A model generated the notes under the pieces. That model was not told where the DNA came from. It saw only the letters and a list, made by a program, of their open reading frames with translations, and made no database searches. From contig NZ_MWLQ01000011.1 of the NCBI RefSeq assembly GCF_010634855.1, positions 124,001 through 188,000 on the forward strand: a stretch of 64,000 nucleotides of DNA. The letters are read 5' to 3'. Source of the DNA: Microbacterium sp. B35-30. GTDB lineage: Bacteria > Actinomycetota > Actinomycetes > Actinomycetales > Microbacteriaceae. The position numbers and the translations under genes are program-made. Shown here one piece after another: positions 39,544-47,347 of this stretch (position 1 is its first letter; each line of letters begins with the position of its first letter).

Positions 39544-39614
39544 GAGCGAGCGAGGAACGAGCGACACGAAACGCGTCGAGCAGCAGACGGCGTTTCGTCT
39601 CGCTCCGCTCGCTC
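39544..39614. repeat. REP-like inverted repeat between parC and parE
   Basis: The arms 39544-39574 and 39590-39614 are imperfect inverted repeats built of GAGCGAGCG blocks and the core CGAAACGC/GCGTTTCG. They fill the space between two convergent genes, so they may also act as a terminator. From general knowledge similar GAGCGAGCG...GAAACG elements recur in Microbacteriaceae genomes. Confidence 0.6.
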
Positions 39615-39629
39615 GACGACCGGTGGTCG

Positions 39630-41711
39630 TCAGGCGTCGATGCGCTCGCGCGCGAGCCGGTCGCTGGAGTCGATGATGAACTCCTTGCGCGGCGCGACGT
39701 CGTTGCCCATGAGCAGCTCGAAGACGGATGCCGCAGCCTCGGCATCCTGCATCCGCACGCGGCGGAGGGTGCGGCCGGCACGGTCCATGGTCGTCGTCGC
39801 GAGCTGGTCGGCGTCCATCTCGCCCAGGCCCTTGTAGCGCTGGACCGGCTCCTGCCAGCGCTTGCCGGCCTTGGTCAGCTTGGTGAGCAGGCCGTGAAGC
39901 TCGCCCTCGGAGTAGGTGTAGATCGTGTCGTTCGGCTTGGATCCGGGATTCATCACGACCACGCGGTGCAGCGGGGGAACGGCGGCGTACACGCGGCCCT
40001 CGTCGATGAGCGGGCGCATGTAGCGGAAGAAGAGGGTGAGCAGCAGCGTGCGGATGTGCGCGCCGTCGACGTCGGCGTCGCTCATCAGGATGATCTTGCC
40101 GTAGCGCGCCGTCTCGAGGTCGAAGGAGCGACCCGAGCCCGCGCCGATCACCTGGATGATCGCGGCGCACTCTGCGTTCGAGAGCATGTCGCTGATGGAC
40201 GCCTTCTGCACGTTGAGGATCTTGCCGCGGATCGGCAGAAGGGCCTGGAACTCGCTGTTGCGCGCGAGTTTCGCGGTGCCGAGGGCCGAGTCGCCCTCGA
40301 CGATGAACAACTCCGACTCGGCGACGTCGTTCGACCGGCAGTCGGCGAGCTTCGCCGGCAGCGACGACGACTCCAGGGCGTTCTTGCGGCGCTGGGTCTC
40401 TTTGTGCGTGCGCGCCGAGATGCGCGCCTTCATCTCGGAGACGATCTTGTCGAGCAGGAGTGAGGTCTGCGCCTTGTCGTCGCGCTTGGCCGAGGTGAAG
40501 CGTGCGGTCAACTCGCGGATGATGACGTTCGACACGATCTGACGGACCGCCGGGGTGCCGAGCACCTCCTTGGTCTGCCCTTCGAACTGCGGCTCGGGGA
40601 CGCGCACGGTGAGCACCGCGGTGAGACCGGCGAGGATGTCGTCCTTCTCGATCTTGTCGTTGCCGACCTTGAGCCGCCGGGCGTTCTGCGCGACCTGATC
40701 GCGGAGGACCTTCATGAGCCCCTGCTCGAACCCCTGCTGGTGGGTGCCGCCCTTCGGCGTCGCGATGATGTTGACGAACGAGCGCGACACCGTCTCGTAG
40801 CCGGTCCCCCACCGCACGGCGACATCGACGTGGCATTCCCGCTCCACCTCGGTGGGCACCATGGCGCCCGACGGCTGCAGCACGGGAACGGTCTCGGTGA
40901 AACTGCCCTCGCCCGTGAGTCGCCAGGTGTCGGTGATGCCCGCGTCGGGGGCGAGGAAGTCGGCGAACTCGGAGATGCCGCCGTCGAACCGGTAGCTCGT
41001 CTCGACGGGTTCGCCGGTTTCGGTGCCCGGCCGCTCATTGCGGATGACGATCTCGAGGCCGGGGACGAGGAACGCGGTCTGGCGCGCGCGCTGCTCGAGC
41101 TCCTGCAGGTTGAAGGCGGCATCCTTCGTGAAGATCTGCGGGTCGGCCCAGTAGCGGATGCGGGTTCCCGTCACGCCCTTCGCGGCGCGGCCGGCGACCC
41201 GCAGTTCGCTGCGCTGCTCGAACGGCGTGAAGGTCGAGCTGGGGCTGCCGTTGGAGAACACGCCGGGCTCGCCGCGATGGAATGACATCGCCCAGGTCTT
41301 GCCGCCGCGGTCCACCTCGACGTCGAGGCGCTCCGACAGCGCATTGACGACGGACGCCCCGACGCCGTGCAGGCCGCCGGAGGCCGCGTACGAGCCGCCG
41401 CCGAACTTGCCGCCGGCGTGCAGCTTCGTGAAGACCACCTCGACGCCTGACAGTCCGGTGCGGGGCTCGATGTCGACGGGAATGCCACGGGCGCGGTCGC
41501 GCACCTCCACGCTGCCGTCGGCGTGGAGCACGATGTCGATCCGCGTGCCGTGACCGGCCAGGGCCTCATCGACGGAGTTGTCGATGATCTCCCAGAGGCA
41601 GTGCATGAGCCCGCGGGAGTCCGTCGAGCCGATGTACATGCCCGGGCGCTTGCGGACCGCCTCGAGCCCTTCAAGCACCTGAAGATGATGGGCGGAATAC
41701 TCGGCGGTCAC
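39630..41711 (-). CDS. parE: DNA topoisomerase IV subunit B (ParE/GyrB-like)
   Basis: This is the ATPase subunit of topoisomerase IV. The start is GTG at 41711 (VTAEYSAHHLQVLEGLEAVRK; GGGAGA upstream), giving 693 residues. GHKL ATP-site motifs are WEIIDNSVDEALAGHG, DRARGIPVDI and GGLHGVGASVVNALS. The TOPRIM region has ELFIVEGDSALGTAKLARNSEFQALLPIRGKILNV (read in parts), and LMSDADVDGAHIRTLLLTLF with metal-binding Asp residues. The C-terminus RKEFIIDSSDRLARERIDA is family-like. It is convergent with parC. Confidence 0.95.
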   Translation of the reverse strand: MTAEYSAHHLQVLEGLEAVRKRPGMYIGSTDSRGLMHCLWEIIDNSVDEALAGHGTRIDIVLHADGSVEVRDRARGIPVDIEPRTGLSGVEVVFTKLHAGGKFGGGSYAASGGLHGVGASVVNALSERLDVEVDRGGKTWAMSFHRGEPGVFSNGSPSSTFTPFEQRSELRVAGRAAKGVTGTRIRYWADPQIFTKDAAFNLQELEQRARQTAFLVPGLEIVIRNERPGTETGEPVETSYRFDGGISEFADFLAPDAGITDTWRLTGEGSFTETVPVLQPSGAMVPTEVERECHVDVAVRWGTGYETVSRSFVNIIATPKGGTHQQGFEQGLMKVLRDQVAQNARRLKVGNDKIEKDDILAGLTAVLTVRVPEPQFEGQTKEVLGTPAVRQIVSNVIIRELTARFTSAKRDDKAQTSLLLDKIVSEMKARISARTHKETQRRKNALESSSLPAKLADCRSNDVAESELFIVEGDSALGTAKLARNSEFQALLPIRGKILNVQKASISDMLSNAECAAIIQVIGAGSGRSFDLETARYGKIILMSDADVDGAHIRTLLLTLFFRYMRPLIDEGRVYAAVPPLHRVVVMNPGSKPNDTIYTYSEGELHGLLTKLTKAGKRWQEPVQRYKGLGEMDADQLATTTMDRAGRTLRRVRMQDAEAAASVFELLMGNDVAPRKEFIIDSSDRLARERIDA

Positions 41712-41879
41712 AGTCTCCCATCGTAATCCGGGCACCCGGCAGGCTCGTGCAGACACGCGTCAGGAGGATGAGCGCTACGCGCTCAGCGAAATGTCGCCTG
41801 TTCGCGGCATTCTCGAAACATCCCCGTGGTTGTATCTCATCACCGGCCAAGAGTTCTACGTATACGAGGAGGCACCGAA

Positions 41880-42098
41880 ATGACCACGCTATCGACACCC
41901 ACAGAGAACGGCGCCGTCCTCGAGTACCGACTGACCGCGATGGACCGCTGCGATTCGTGCGGCGCCCAGGCGTACATCGCTGCGGAGGTCAACGGCAGCG
42001 AACTGCTCTTCTGCGCCCACCATGGCCGCAAGTACGAAGAGAAGCTCCGCAGCATCGCGACCTCGTGGCACGACGAGACGGCCCGGCTGGCCGAATGA
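41880..42098 (+). CDS. DUF7455 small zinc-binding protein
   Basis: This is a 72-residue protein with ATG at 41880, preceded by GAGGAGG 7 bases upstream. The conserved core is AMDRCDSCGAQAYIAAEV followed by ELLFCAHHGRKYEEKL, a CxxC...CxHH metal site. The family (DUF7455) is common in actinobacteria beside parE and sigA. Its function is unknown. It ends 32 bases before a bidirectional terminator. Confidence 0.9.
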   Translation: MTTLSTPTENGAVLEYRLTAMDRCDSCGAQAYIAAEVNGSELLFCAHHGRKYEEKLRSIATSWHDETARLAE

Positions 42099-42130
42099 GT
42101 CTTGAGGGCTGCTGCCGCGCAGTCCTGTGA

Positions 42131-42168
42131 AGAACGCCCGTGAGACGTCTGCGTCTTGCGGGCGTTCT
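42131..42168. terminator. Bidirectional terminator between DUF7455 and the barrel-type alr gene
   Basis: The outer arms AGAACGCCCG / CGGGCGTTCT pair, and the inner AGACG/CGTCT extends the stem after a bulge. It contains the stop codon of the convergent alr-like gene at its edge. Confidence 0.8.
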
Positions 42169-43210
42169 ACGTGTAGACCCGGGGAATCAGCGGTGACACG
42201 CGCACGGCGATCTCTTCGCCGATCGTGTCGATGAGCTCGGCGAGGTCCGTCGCAGAGCCTTCGCCGTCTGTTGCAGTGCCGTAGATCCTGACGACATCCC
42301 CGGTCGCCGCACCCGGCCATGTGCCGACCAGCGACTCGGAGCCTCCCACGGCGAGCAGCGGCCGCCGCCCTCCCGGCGTTCCGACCCCGGCTCGGCCCTG
42401 CAGCGACGTGGGAAGTCCGTCCAGTGCGCCGAGACCGATCCTCACCGCCTCGTCCTGGACAGCGACGACGTCCGCCTCCAGCCGTGCGATCGGCTCCAGA
42501 CCCAGGTCCTCCGCGGACGGCCCGCCGGCTGAGCGGATGCCGTAGCAGAACGCCCCGACCCGCACCATGTCGTAGCGGAACTCCGGCCGGGCGAACGACG
42601 CCGCACTGGCGGCCAGATGACGGACGGACGGGTGGATGCCGGCGGCCTCGGCCTGAGCCAGAGCCGCCTCGAAGACGGCGCGGGCATCGTCGTCCTCGGC
42701 GTCGGACGCCTCGGCGATGTGGCTCCACACGCCGACGACGTCGATGAGCCCGGCGCTCTGCAGCTCAGCGGCCCGTGCGACGAAGGCGGGCCAGTCCTCC
42801 GGGCGGACGCCGTTGCGATGCAGGCCGGTGTCGATCTTGAGATGAACCTGTGGTGTCGCGCCGGCGTCGGCCGCGGCATCCGCCAGCTCTTCGAGAAGCC
42901 CGGCGTCGCCGACGCCGAGGTCGATGCGTGCGGCGATGGCGGCGCCGAAGTCGTCACGGGACGCCGCGATCCACGCGAAGACGCGGGCGTCGCTGCCGGC
43001 AGCGGCGCGAACGGCGGCCCCCGTCCGCACATCGAACGCCCCGAACCAGGTCACCCCGGCCGCCGCGGCGGCGTGCACGACGGGCTCCAGGCCGTGTCCG
43101 TAGGCGTCGTCCTTGACGACGAGCATCAGCTCGGCCGGCGTGACGGTCTCGCGCACGCGGGCGATGTTCGAGGTCAGCGCCTTCAGGTCGACGTGCAGTC
43201 GCGCGCTCAC
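42167..43210 (-). CDS. Alanine racemase-family protein, PLP-barrel half with reduced C-terminal domain
   Basis: Alr (fold III) interconverts amino-acid enantiomers with PLP. The start is GTG at 43210, overlapping the upstream gene by 4 bases; the product is 347 residues. The PLP barrel is intact: Lys33 in VVKDDAYGHG, Arg132 in KIDTGLHRNGV, His164 in WSHIAEA, HLAASAASFARPEF, and Arg217 in YDMVRVGAFCYG. The C-terminal domain is shortened: the catalytic Tyr motif VSYG is replaced by VRIGLG (Ile258), and the GYADG and GRxCMDQ segments are absent, while the end RVSPLIPRVYT is kept. The upstream gene supplies exactly these missing parts. Confidence 0.85.
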   Translation of the reverse strand: MSARLHVDLKALTSNIARVRETVTPAELMLVVKDDAYGHGLEPVVHAAAAAGVTWFGAFDVRTGAAVRAAAGSDARVFAWIAASRDDFGAAIAARIDLGVGDAGLLEELADAAADAGATPQVHLKIDTGLHRNGVRPEDWPAFVARAAELQSAGLIDVVGVWSHIAEASDAEDDDARAVFEAALAQAEAAGIHPSVRHLAASAASFARPEFRYDMVRVGAFCYGIRSAGGPSAEDLGLEPIARLEADVVAVQDEAVRIGLGALDGLPTSLQGRAGVGTPGGRRPLLAVGGSESLVGTWPGAATGDVVRIYGTATDGEGSATDLAELIDTIGEEIAVRVSPLIPRVYT

Positions 43211-43929
43211 GGCGCCTCCTCGCGGATCGCCCGCAGCCCGACGGCGGTGATGAGCTCCGGCGCGAACAGGCCGGTCGCGCGCACCCACTCGGCGAGCGAC
43301 GGCTCTCCGTGCGCGGGGTCACCGAGGAACAACACCTCGTCGCCTCGCCGGACGGCGGCATCTCGGATGTCGACGACGCACACGTCCATCGCGACACGCC
43401 CGACGATCGGATGCCGCTCGCCCGCGATCGCGACGTCGACGGCGCCGCCCAGCCCGCGGACGATGCCCTGTGCGTAGCCGCCGGTCACCAGCGCGACGCG
43501 CGTGTCCGCATCGGCGCGGTAGGCGTACCCGTACGACACGCCCTCGCCCGCGCGGAGGTCCTTCACCGAGAGCACCGTGCCGGAGAGCCGGAGTGCCGTG
43601 CGCGCCGGGGGCTCGGCACCGGGAAGGCCGAACAGCGTCGACGCCGACAGCCCGGTCGACGGCCGCGCGATCGCGGTCCCCGCCTCGACCCTGGCGACCG
43701 GCGCTTCGGCAGCGACGATCCCCTGAGCCTCGAGGACCTCGCGCACGAGCCCGCTGCCGTGCCCCCAGGCATCCGCTTCGAGAACGGAAGGATCGAAGGA
43801 ACGGATGCCGCGGCCCCAGGCGGCACGGGCGTTCGCGGTGAGCGCGCCGCGCGAGATGCGGGCGACGGGGCTGCTGCGAGGCTCCGATCCCGGCACGGGC
43901 ACGTCGTGCCCAGGGATCGAGGAACTCAC
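43207..43929 (-). CDS. Alanine racemase C-terminal-domain protein with vestigial barrel
   Basis: This 240-residue protein matches the Alr C-terminal beta domain at residues 113-237: TVLSVKDLRAGEGVSYGYAY with the catalytic tyrosine at 133, VTGGYAQGIVR, and PIVGRVAMDVCVVD (Met181-Asp182). Residues 24-72 keep a trace of the Alr N-terminus (ISRGALTANARAAWG, VLEADAWGHG), but the PLP lysine is Glu51, and almost the whole barrel is deleted. It cannot racemise alone by family rules. The GTG start at 43929 follows TAGTCT by 6 bases, fitting a leaderless message. The barrel-type gene follows with a GTGA overlap. Confidence 0.85.
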   Translation of the reverse strand: MSSSIPGHDVPVPGSEPRSSPVARISRGALTANARAAWGRGIRSFDPSVLEADAWGHGSGLVREVLEAQGIVAAEAPVARVEAGTAIARPSTGLSASTLFGLPGAEPPARTALRLSGTVLSVKDLRAGEGVSYGYAYRADADTRVALVTGGYAQGIVRGLGGAVDVAIAGERHPIVGRVAMDVCVVDIRDAAVRRGDEVLFLGDPAHGEPSLAEWVRATGLFAPELITAVGLRAIREEAP

Positions 43930-43934
43930 GCCTC

Positions 43935-43941
43935 TAGACTA
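43935..43941. promoter_or_regulatory. Overlapping divergent -10 elements (racemase pair / ATP-grasp gene)
   Basis: The seven bases TAGACTA hold TAGACT for the plus strand and TAGTCT for the minus strand. The minus box ends 6 bases before the racemase GTG (leaderless spacing). The plus box leaves a leader of about 30 bases before the ATP-grasp ATG at 43975. Confidence 0.5.
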
Positions 43942-43974
43942 TCGGGGTCCCCCGAACCCGATCCCGGAGCACGC

Positions 43975-44997
43975 ATGCCTTCTCAGGGCCTCGCCCTCTC
44001 GAACCGCCTTCGCTACCTCGCCTGGCGTGTCCGTCGCATCGATCTCGGATCCGTGCTGGAACGTGCGAAAGAGACCGCCCATGCGCACGGCAAGTGGACG
44101 CCGGCGGTGCTGGCCGACATGCTCTGGTCGGCCGGGTTCAAGCAGGTCGGCTTCCAGGACTACGTCGACTACGACTTCGCGATCCTGAACCGCGCCGAGC
44201 GGGCGACCTACATGACGCATCCGGTGTCGAACGAGCTGTCGCAGAAGTACGACCACCCGGACTACCGCGGCCTGTTCCAGGACAAGGTCGAGTTCGACCG
44301 CACGTTCAGCGACTTCCTCCGCCGGGACTGGATGGTCGTCGAGGAGGGCAATGCCGAGGCGGTGCGCGCCTTCGCCGAGAGTCACGGCACGATCGTCACC
44401 AAGGAGCCCGTGGGCCAGGCGGGCACCGGCGTGCACCGCTACCACGCCGCCGAAGTGGCGGACTGGGACGGGTTCCACCGCGGCCTCCTCGAGCGAGGTG
44501 AGCTGCTGATCGAGGAGGTCATCCGCCAGCACGCCGACCTCGCCGCGGTCTGCCCGGGGACGGTCAACACCACCAGGGTGACGGCCTTCTTCGACGGCCA
44601 GAAGACGCACATCCTGGCGATGGCGCAGAAGTTCGGGCGCGGTGCGGTGAGCGACCAGATGACCTTCGGCGGGTTCTACACGATGCTCGACGAGAACGGC
44701 CATGCCGTCGGCCCCGGGTACGACTCGCACGGGCACGTGCACGTCGCGCATCCCGACAGCGGCTTCGTCATCGCCGACTTCCAGCTGCCGATGATCGACC
44801 AGGTCAAGGAGTTCGTCGACCAGGTCGCGCGCGTCGTGCCCCAGATCCAGTACGTCGGTTGGGACATCGTGGTGACCCCCGAGGGCCCCGTGCTCGTGGA
44901 GGGCAACTGGGGCGCGGGCGTGTACGAGAACAAGCCCAGCATCACCGGCATCCGCACCGGCCACAAGGCGCGCTACCGCGAGGCCATCGGGTTCTGA
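43975..44997 (+). CDS. ATP-grasp domain protein (sugar-transfer-associated type)
   Basis: ATP-grasp enzymes join a carboxylate to an amine or thiol through an acyl phosphate. The 340-residue product starts at ATG 43975. After an Arg-rich N-terminus (LSNRLRYLAWRVRRIDL), the ATP-grasp core is seen: GTIVTKEPVGQAGTGVHRY (phosphate loop), LLIEEVIRQHADLA (adenine-contact strand), NTTRVTAFFDG, and YVGWDIVVTPEGPVLVEGNW with the Mg-binding Asp, Glu and Asn. It resembles the ATPgrasp_ST family. No membrane segment is visible. The shared promoter with the split racemase suggests a related substrate, but this is not shown. Confidence 0.8.
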   Translation: MPSQGLALSNRLRYLAWRVRRIDLGSVLERAKETAHAHGKWTPAVLADMLWSAGFKQVGFQDYVDYDFAILNRAERATYMTHPVSNELSQKYDHPDYRGLFQDKVEFDRTFSDFLRRDWMVVEEGNAEAVRAFAESHGTIVTKEPVGQAGTGVHRYHAAEVADWDGFHRGLLERGELLIEEVIRQHADLAAVCPGTVNTTRVTAFFDGQKTHILAMAQKFGRGAVSDQMTFGGFYTMLDENGHAVGPGYDSHGHVHVAHPDSGFVIADFQLPMIDQVKEFVDQVARVVPQIQYVGWDIVVTPEGPVLVEGNWGAGVYENKPSITGIRTGHKARYREAIGF

Positions 44998-45005
44998 CGC
45001 CTTCG

Positions 45006-45056
45006 GAACCGCGAAAGGGTATGTTTCCGATGCGGAAACATACCCTTTCGCGGTTC
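45006..45056. terminator. Perfect inverted repeat with 24-bp arms between convergent genes
   Basis: The arms 45006-45029 and 45033-45056 are perfect complements, starting GAACCGCGAAAGGG and ending CCCTTTCGCGGTTC, around an ATG loop. It lies 9 bases after the ATP-grasp stop and 7 bases beyond the CofE-like stop, so it can terminate both. It is much longer than other hairpins here and may be a mobile or dispersed palindrome. Confidence 0.7.
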
Positions 45057-45063
45057 TCTGCGA

Positions 45064-45759
45064 TCAGACCGCGCGCACGATGCCGAGCGGCGTGGACTGG
45101 TGGCCCTGACCGAGCGGGTTGTCCTTGAGGATCGCCACCAGGCGCTTCTCCCCTGCCTTGTCGAGGGTCGAGCCGAGGATGTTTCCGCCCAGATCGTTGA
45201 TGTCGACGACGGCGACCTCCGGCACACCGCCCACCAGGGTCTTGATGTGCTGGGCCACCTCGCGCGGCCGCTCCGGTCCGAGCACGACCGCCTTGTTGTA
45301 GGGCGGGATCGTGCCCGAGGTGGGACCGTCGATCGCGCGCGCCTTGTCGCCGGCGATGCGGTAGAAGTCGCCCTTGCGTCCGAACAGCTTCGTGACCGCC
45401 GACACAGCGGCCGCGAAGAGGATGCGGATCGTGCCGCACTCGCGCAGCGCCATCTCCATGGTCTCGGGCATGCCGAGACCGATGCCGTGCGGCGTGCGCG
45501 TGACGTACTTCGAGAGGAACAATGCGAGCCTGCGGGGCTTGATGTCATCGACGAGGTACGAGCGGCCCTGCGTGATCGCGACGACCTTCTCCGTCACGAA
45601 CAGCAGGTCGCCCTCGCGCACGGCATCCGCCGCATACTCGCGGATGAACTCATCGAGGTCGTCGCCCGGCATCACGACCCGCGTGCGGATCGGGATGCGA
45701 GCGAACGACGAGCCTTCGACCTGTACGGTGAGCGCCTTGCCGGCGTTCGCCTCGCTCAC
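45064..45759 (-). CDS. CofE-like (coenzyme F420-0:gamma-glutamyl ligase family) protein
   Basis: CofE adds glutamate to F420-0 by GTP-dependent gamma-glutamyl ligation. The 231-residue product starts at GTG 45759, overlapping the sigA stop by 4 bases. Family segments are [22 protein letters not shown] (about residues 48-69), [21 protein letters not shown] (about 77-97), [15 protein letters not shown] and [23 protein letters not shown]. No FMN/FbiB-type C-terminal domain is attached, and no other F420 gene is in the window, so the substrate may differ. Coupling to sigA is odd. Confidence 0.7.
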   Translation of the reverse strand: MSEANAGKALTVQVEGSSFARIPIRTRVVMPGDDLDEFIREYAADAVREGDLLFVTEKVVAITQGRSYLVDDIKPRRLALFLSKYVTRTPHGIGLGMPETMEMALRECGTIRILFAAAVSAVTKLFGRKGDFYRIAGDKARAIDGPTSGTIPPYNKAVVLGPERPREVAQHIKTLVGGVPEVAVVDINDLGGNILGSTLDKAGEKRLVAILKDNPLGQGHQSTPLGIVRAV

Positions 45760-47099
45760 TCGAGGTAGTCCCGCAGGGACTGCGAGCGGGACGGATGCCG
45801 CAGCTTCGCCATGGTCTTCGACTCGATCTGGCGGATCCGCTCGCGGGTGACCCCGAACGTGTCGCCGATCTGGTCGAGCGTCTTCGGCTGACCGTCGCCG
45901 AGTCCGAAGCGCATGCGGATCACGCCGGCCTCGCGCTCGGAGAGCGAGTCGAGGAGCGACTCGAGCTGACGCTGCAGCATCGTGAAGCCGACGGCGTCGG
46001 CCGGAACCACGGCCTCGGTGTCCTCGATGAGATCGCCGAACTCGCTGTCGCCGTCCTCGCCGAGGGGCGTGTGCAGCGAGATCGGCTCGCGGCCGTACTT
46101 CTGCACCTCGATGACCTTCTCAGGGGTCATGTCGAGCTCGCGGCTGAGCTCCTCGGGCGTGGGTTCGCGACCGAGGTCCTGCAGCATCTGACGCTGCACG
46201 CGGGCGAGCTTGTTGATGACCTCGACCATGTGCACCGGGATGCGGATGGTGCGAGCCTGGTCGGCCATGGCGCGGGTGATGGCCTGGCGGATCCACCACG
46301 TCGCGTAGGTCGAGAACTTGAAGCCCTTGGTGTAGTCGAACTTCTCGACCGCGCGGATGAGACCGAGGTTGCCCTCCTGGATGAGATCCAGGAACTGCAT
46401 GCCGCGACCCGTGTAGCGCTTGGCGAGGGAGACGACGAGGCGCAGGTTGGCGCCGAGGAGGTGGCTCTTGGCGCGCTGGCCGTCGCGGGCGACCCACTGC
46501 AGGTCGAGACCCAGCTGCGACGTCTTCTCGGCCGCCGACATGTGCGACAGCTTCTCTTCGGCGAACAGGCCCGCCTCGATGCGCATCGCGAGCTCGACCT
46601 CTTCGGCCGCGTTCAGCAGCGGCACCTTGCCGATCTGCTTCAGGTAGTCCTTGACCGGGTCGGCGGTCGCGCCGGTGATCTGCGTCGAGTAGACCGGGAC
46701 ATCCTCGTCGTCGCTCGACGAGATGACGATCGCGCCCGTCGGGAGCGGCTCGGTGAACGCCGGCTTGGTGCTCTCCTCGTCCTCCTCCTCGTCCTCGGCG
46801 GCGCCGGGCTCATCGGTGGGGGCCTTCGCGTCCTTGGCGGCCGGAGCTGCCTCGGTCGCGTCGTCCGCGGTGTCCACCTCGATGTCGTCCGCGCCCTCGA
46901 GCTCGACGTCGAGCTCCTCGACGTCGTCCTCGAAGTCGTCGTCCGACTTCTTCGCGCGCTTCGAGGCGGTCTTCGGTGCCGCCTTCGCCTTGGGGGCGCC
47001 CTTCGCCGCGGGAGCCTTCTTCGCAGCGGGAGCCTTCGTCTCGTCCGTCTCGGTGTCCTTCGCGGCCGAGCGAGCCTTGGTGTTCGTGCCTGGAGTCAC
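45756..47099 (-). CDS. sigA: Primary RNA polymerase sigma factor
   Basis: This is the vegetative sigma-70 factor. The start is GTG at 47099 with AAAGG upstream; the product is 447 residues. The first about 130 residues are a Lys/Ala-rich then acidic extension. Region 1.2 begins near [16 protein letters not shown]. Region 2 has [22 protein letters not shown] and [20 protein letters not shown] for -10 recognition. Region 3 carries [19 protein letters not shown], and region 4 ends with [21 protein letters not shown] for -35 binding. It precedes a CofE-like gene and follows PAC2. Confidence 0.97.
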   Translation of the reverse strand: MTPGTNTKARSAAKDTETDETKAPAAKKAPAAKGAPKAKAAPKTASKRAKKSDDDFEDDVEELDVELEGADDIEVDTADDATEAAPAAKDAKAPTDEPGAAEDEEEDEESTKPAFTEPLPTGAIVISSSDDEDVPVYSTQITGATADPVKDYLKQIGKVPLLNAAEEVELAMRIEAGLFAEEKLSHMSAAEKTSQLGLDLQWVARDGQRAKSHLLGANLRLVVSLAKRYTGRGMQFLDLIQEGNLGLIRAVEKFDYTKGFKFSTYATWWIRQAITRAMADQARTIRIPVHMVEVINKLARVQRQMLQDLGREPTPEELSRELDMTPEKVIEVQKYGREPISLHTPLGEDGDSEFGDLIEDTEAVVPADAVGFTMLQRQLESLLDSLSEREAGVIRMRFGLGDGQPKTLDQIGDTFGVTRERIRQIESKTMAKLRHPSRSQSLRDYLE

Positions 47100-47347
47100 G
47101 TTTCGCCTTTCACCGGTCGACGCGCCGTGCGCATCTCCGGTCGGTTTCGGACACTAGTAAGACCCTTGTCAAGTCCACATCTTCAGCCGGAAGCCGGACG
47201 AAGACGGTTGACAACGGGTCAGAGCGTCTAGTATCTCATACTTGCCGTGCGCCGCCAGCATCGCCCCGCGTGGATCGGCGCACCTCCATCCCCAGGTTCA
47301 ACGCGCAGGTCGTGCGCGGAATTCCACGGCAGCGGCGGACTACGCGA

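Noticed and set aside
42167-43929. Alanine racemase pair as a frameshifted single gene or sequencing error
   Set aside because: The C-terminal-domain gene comes first and both retain vestiges of the other domain, so a frameshift cannot restore a normal gene.
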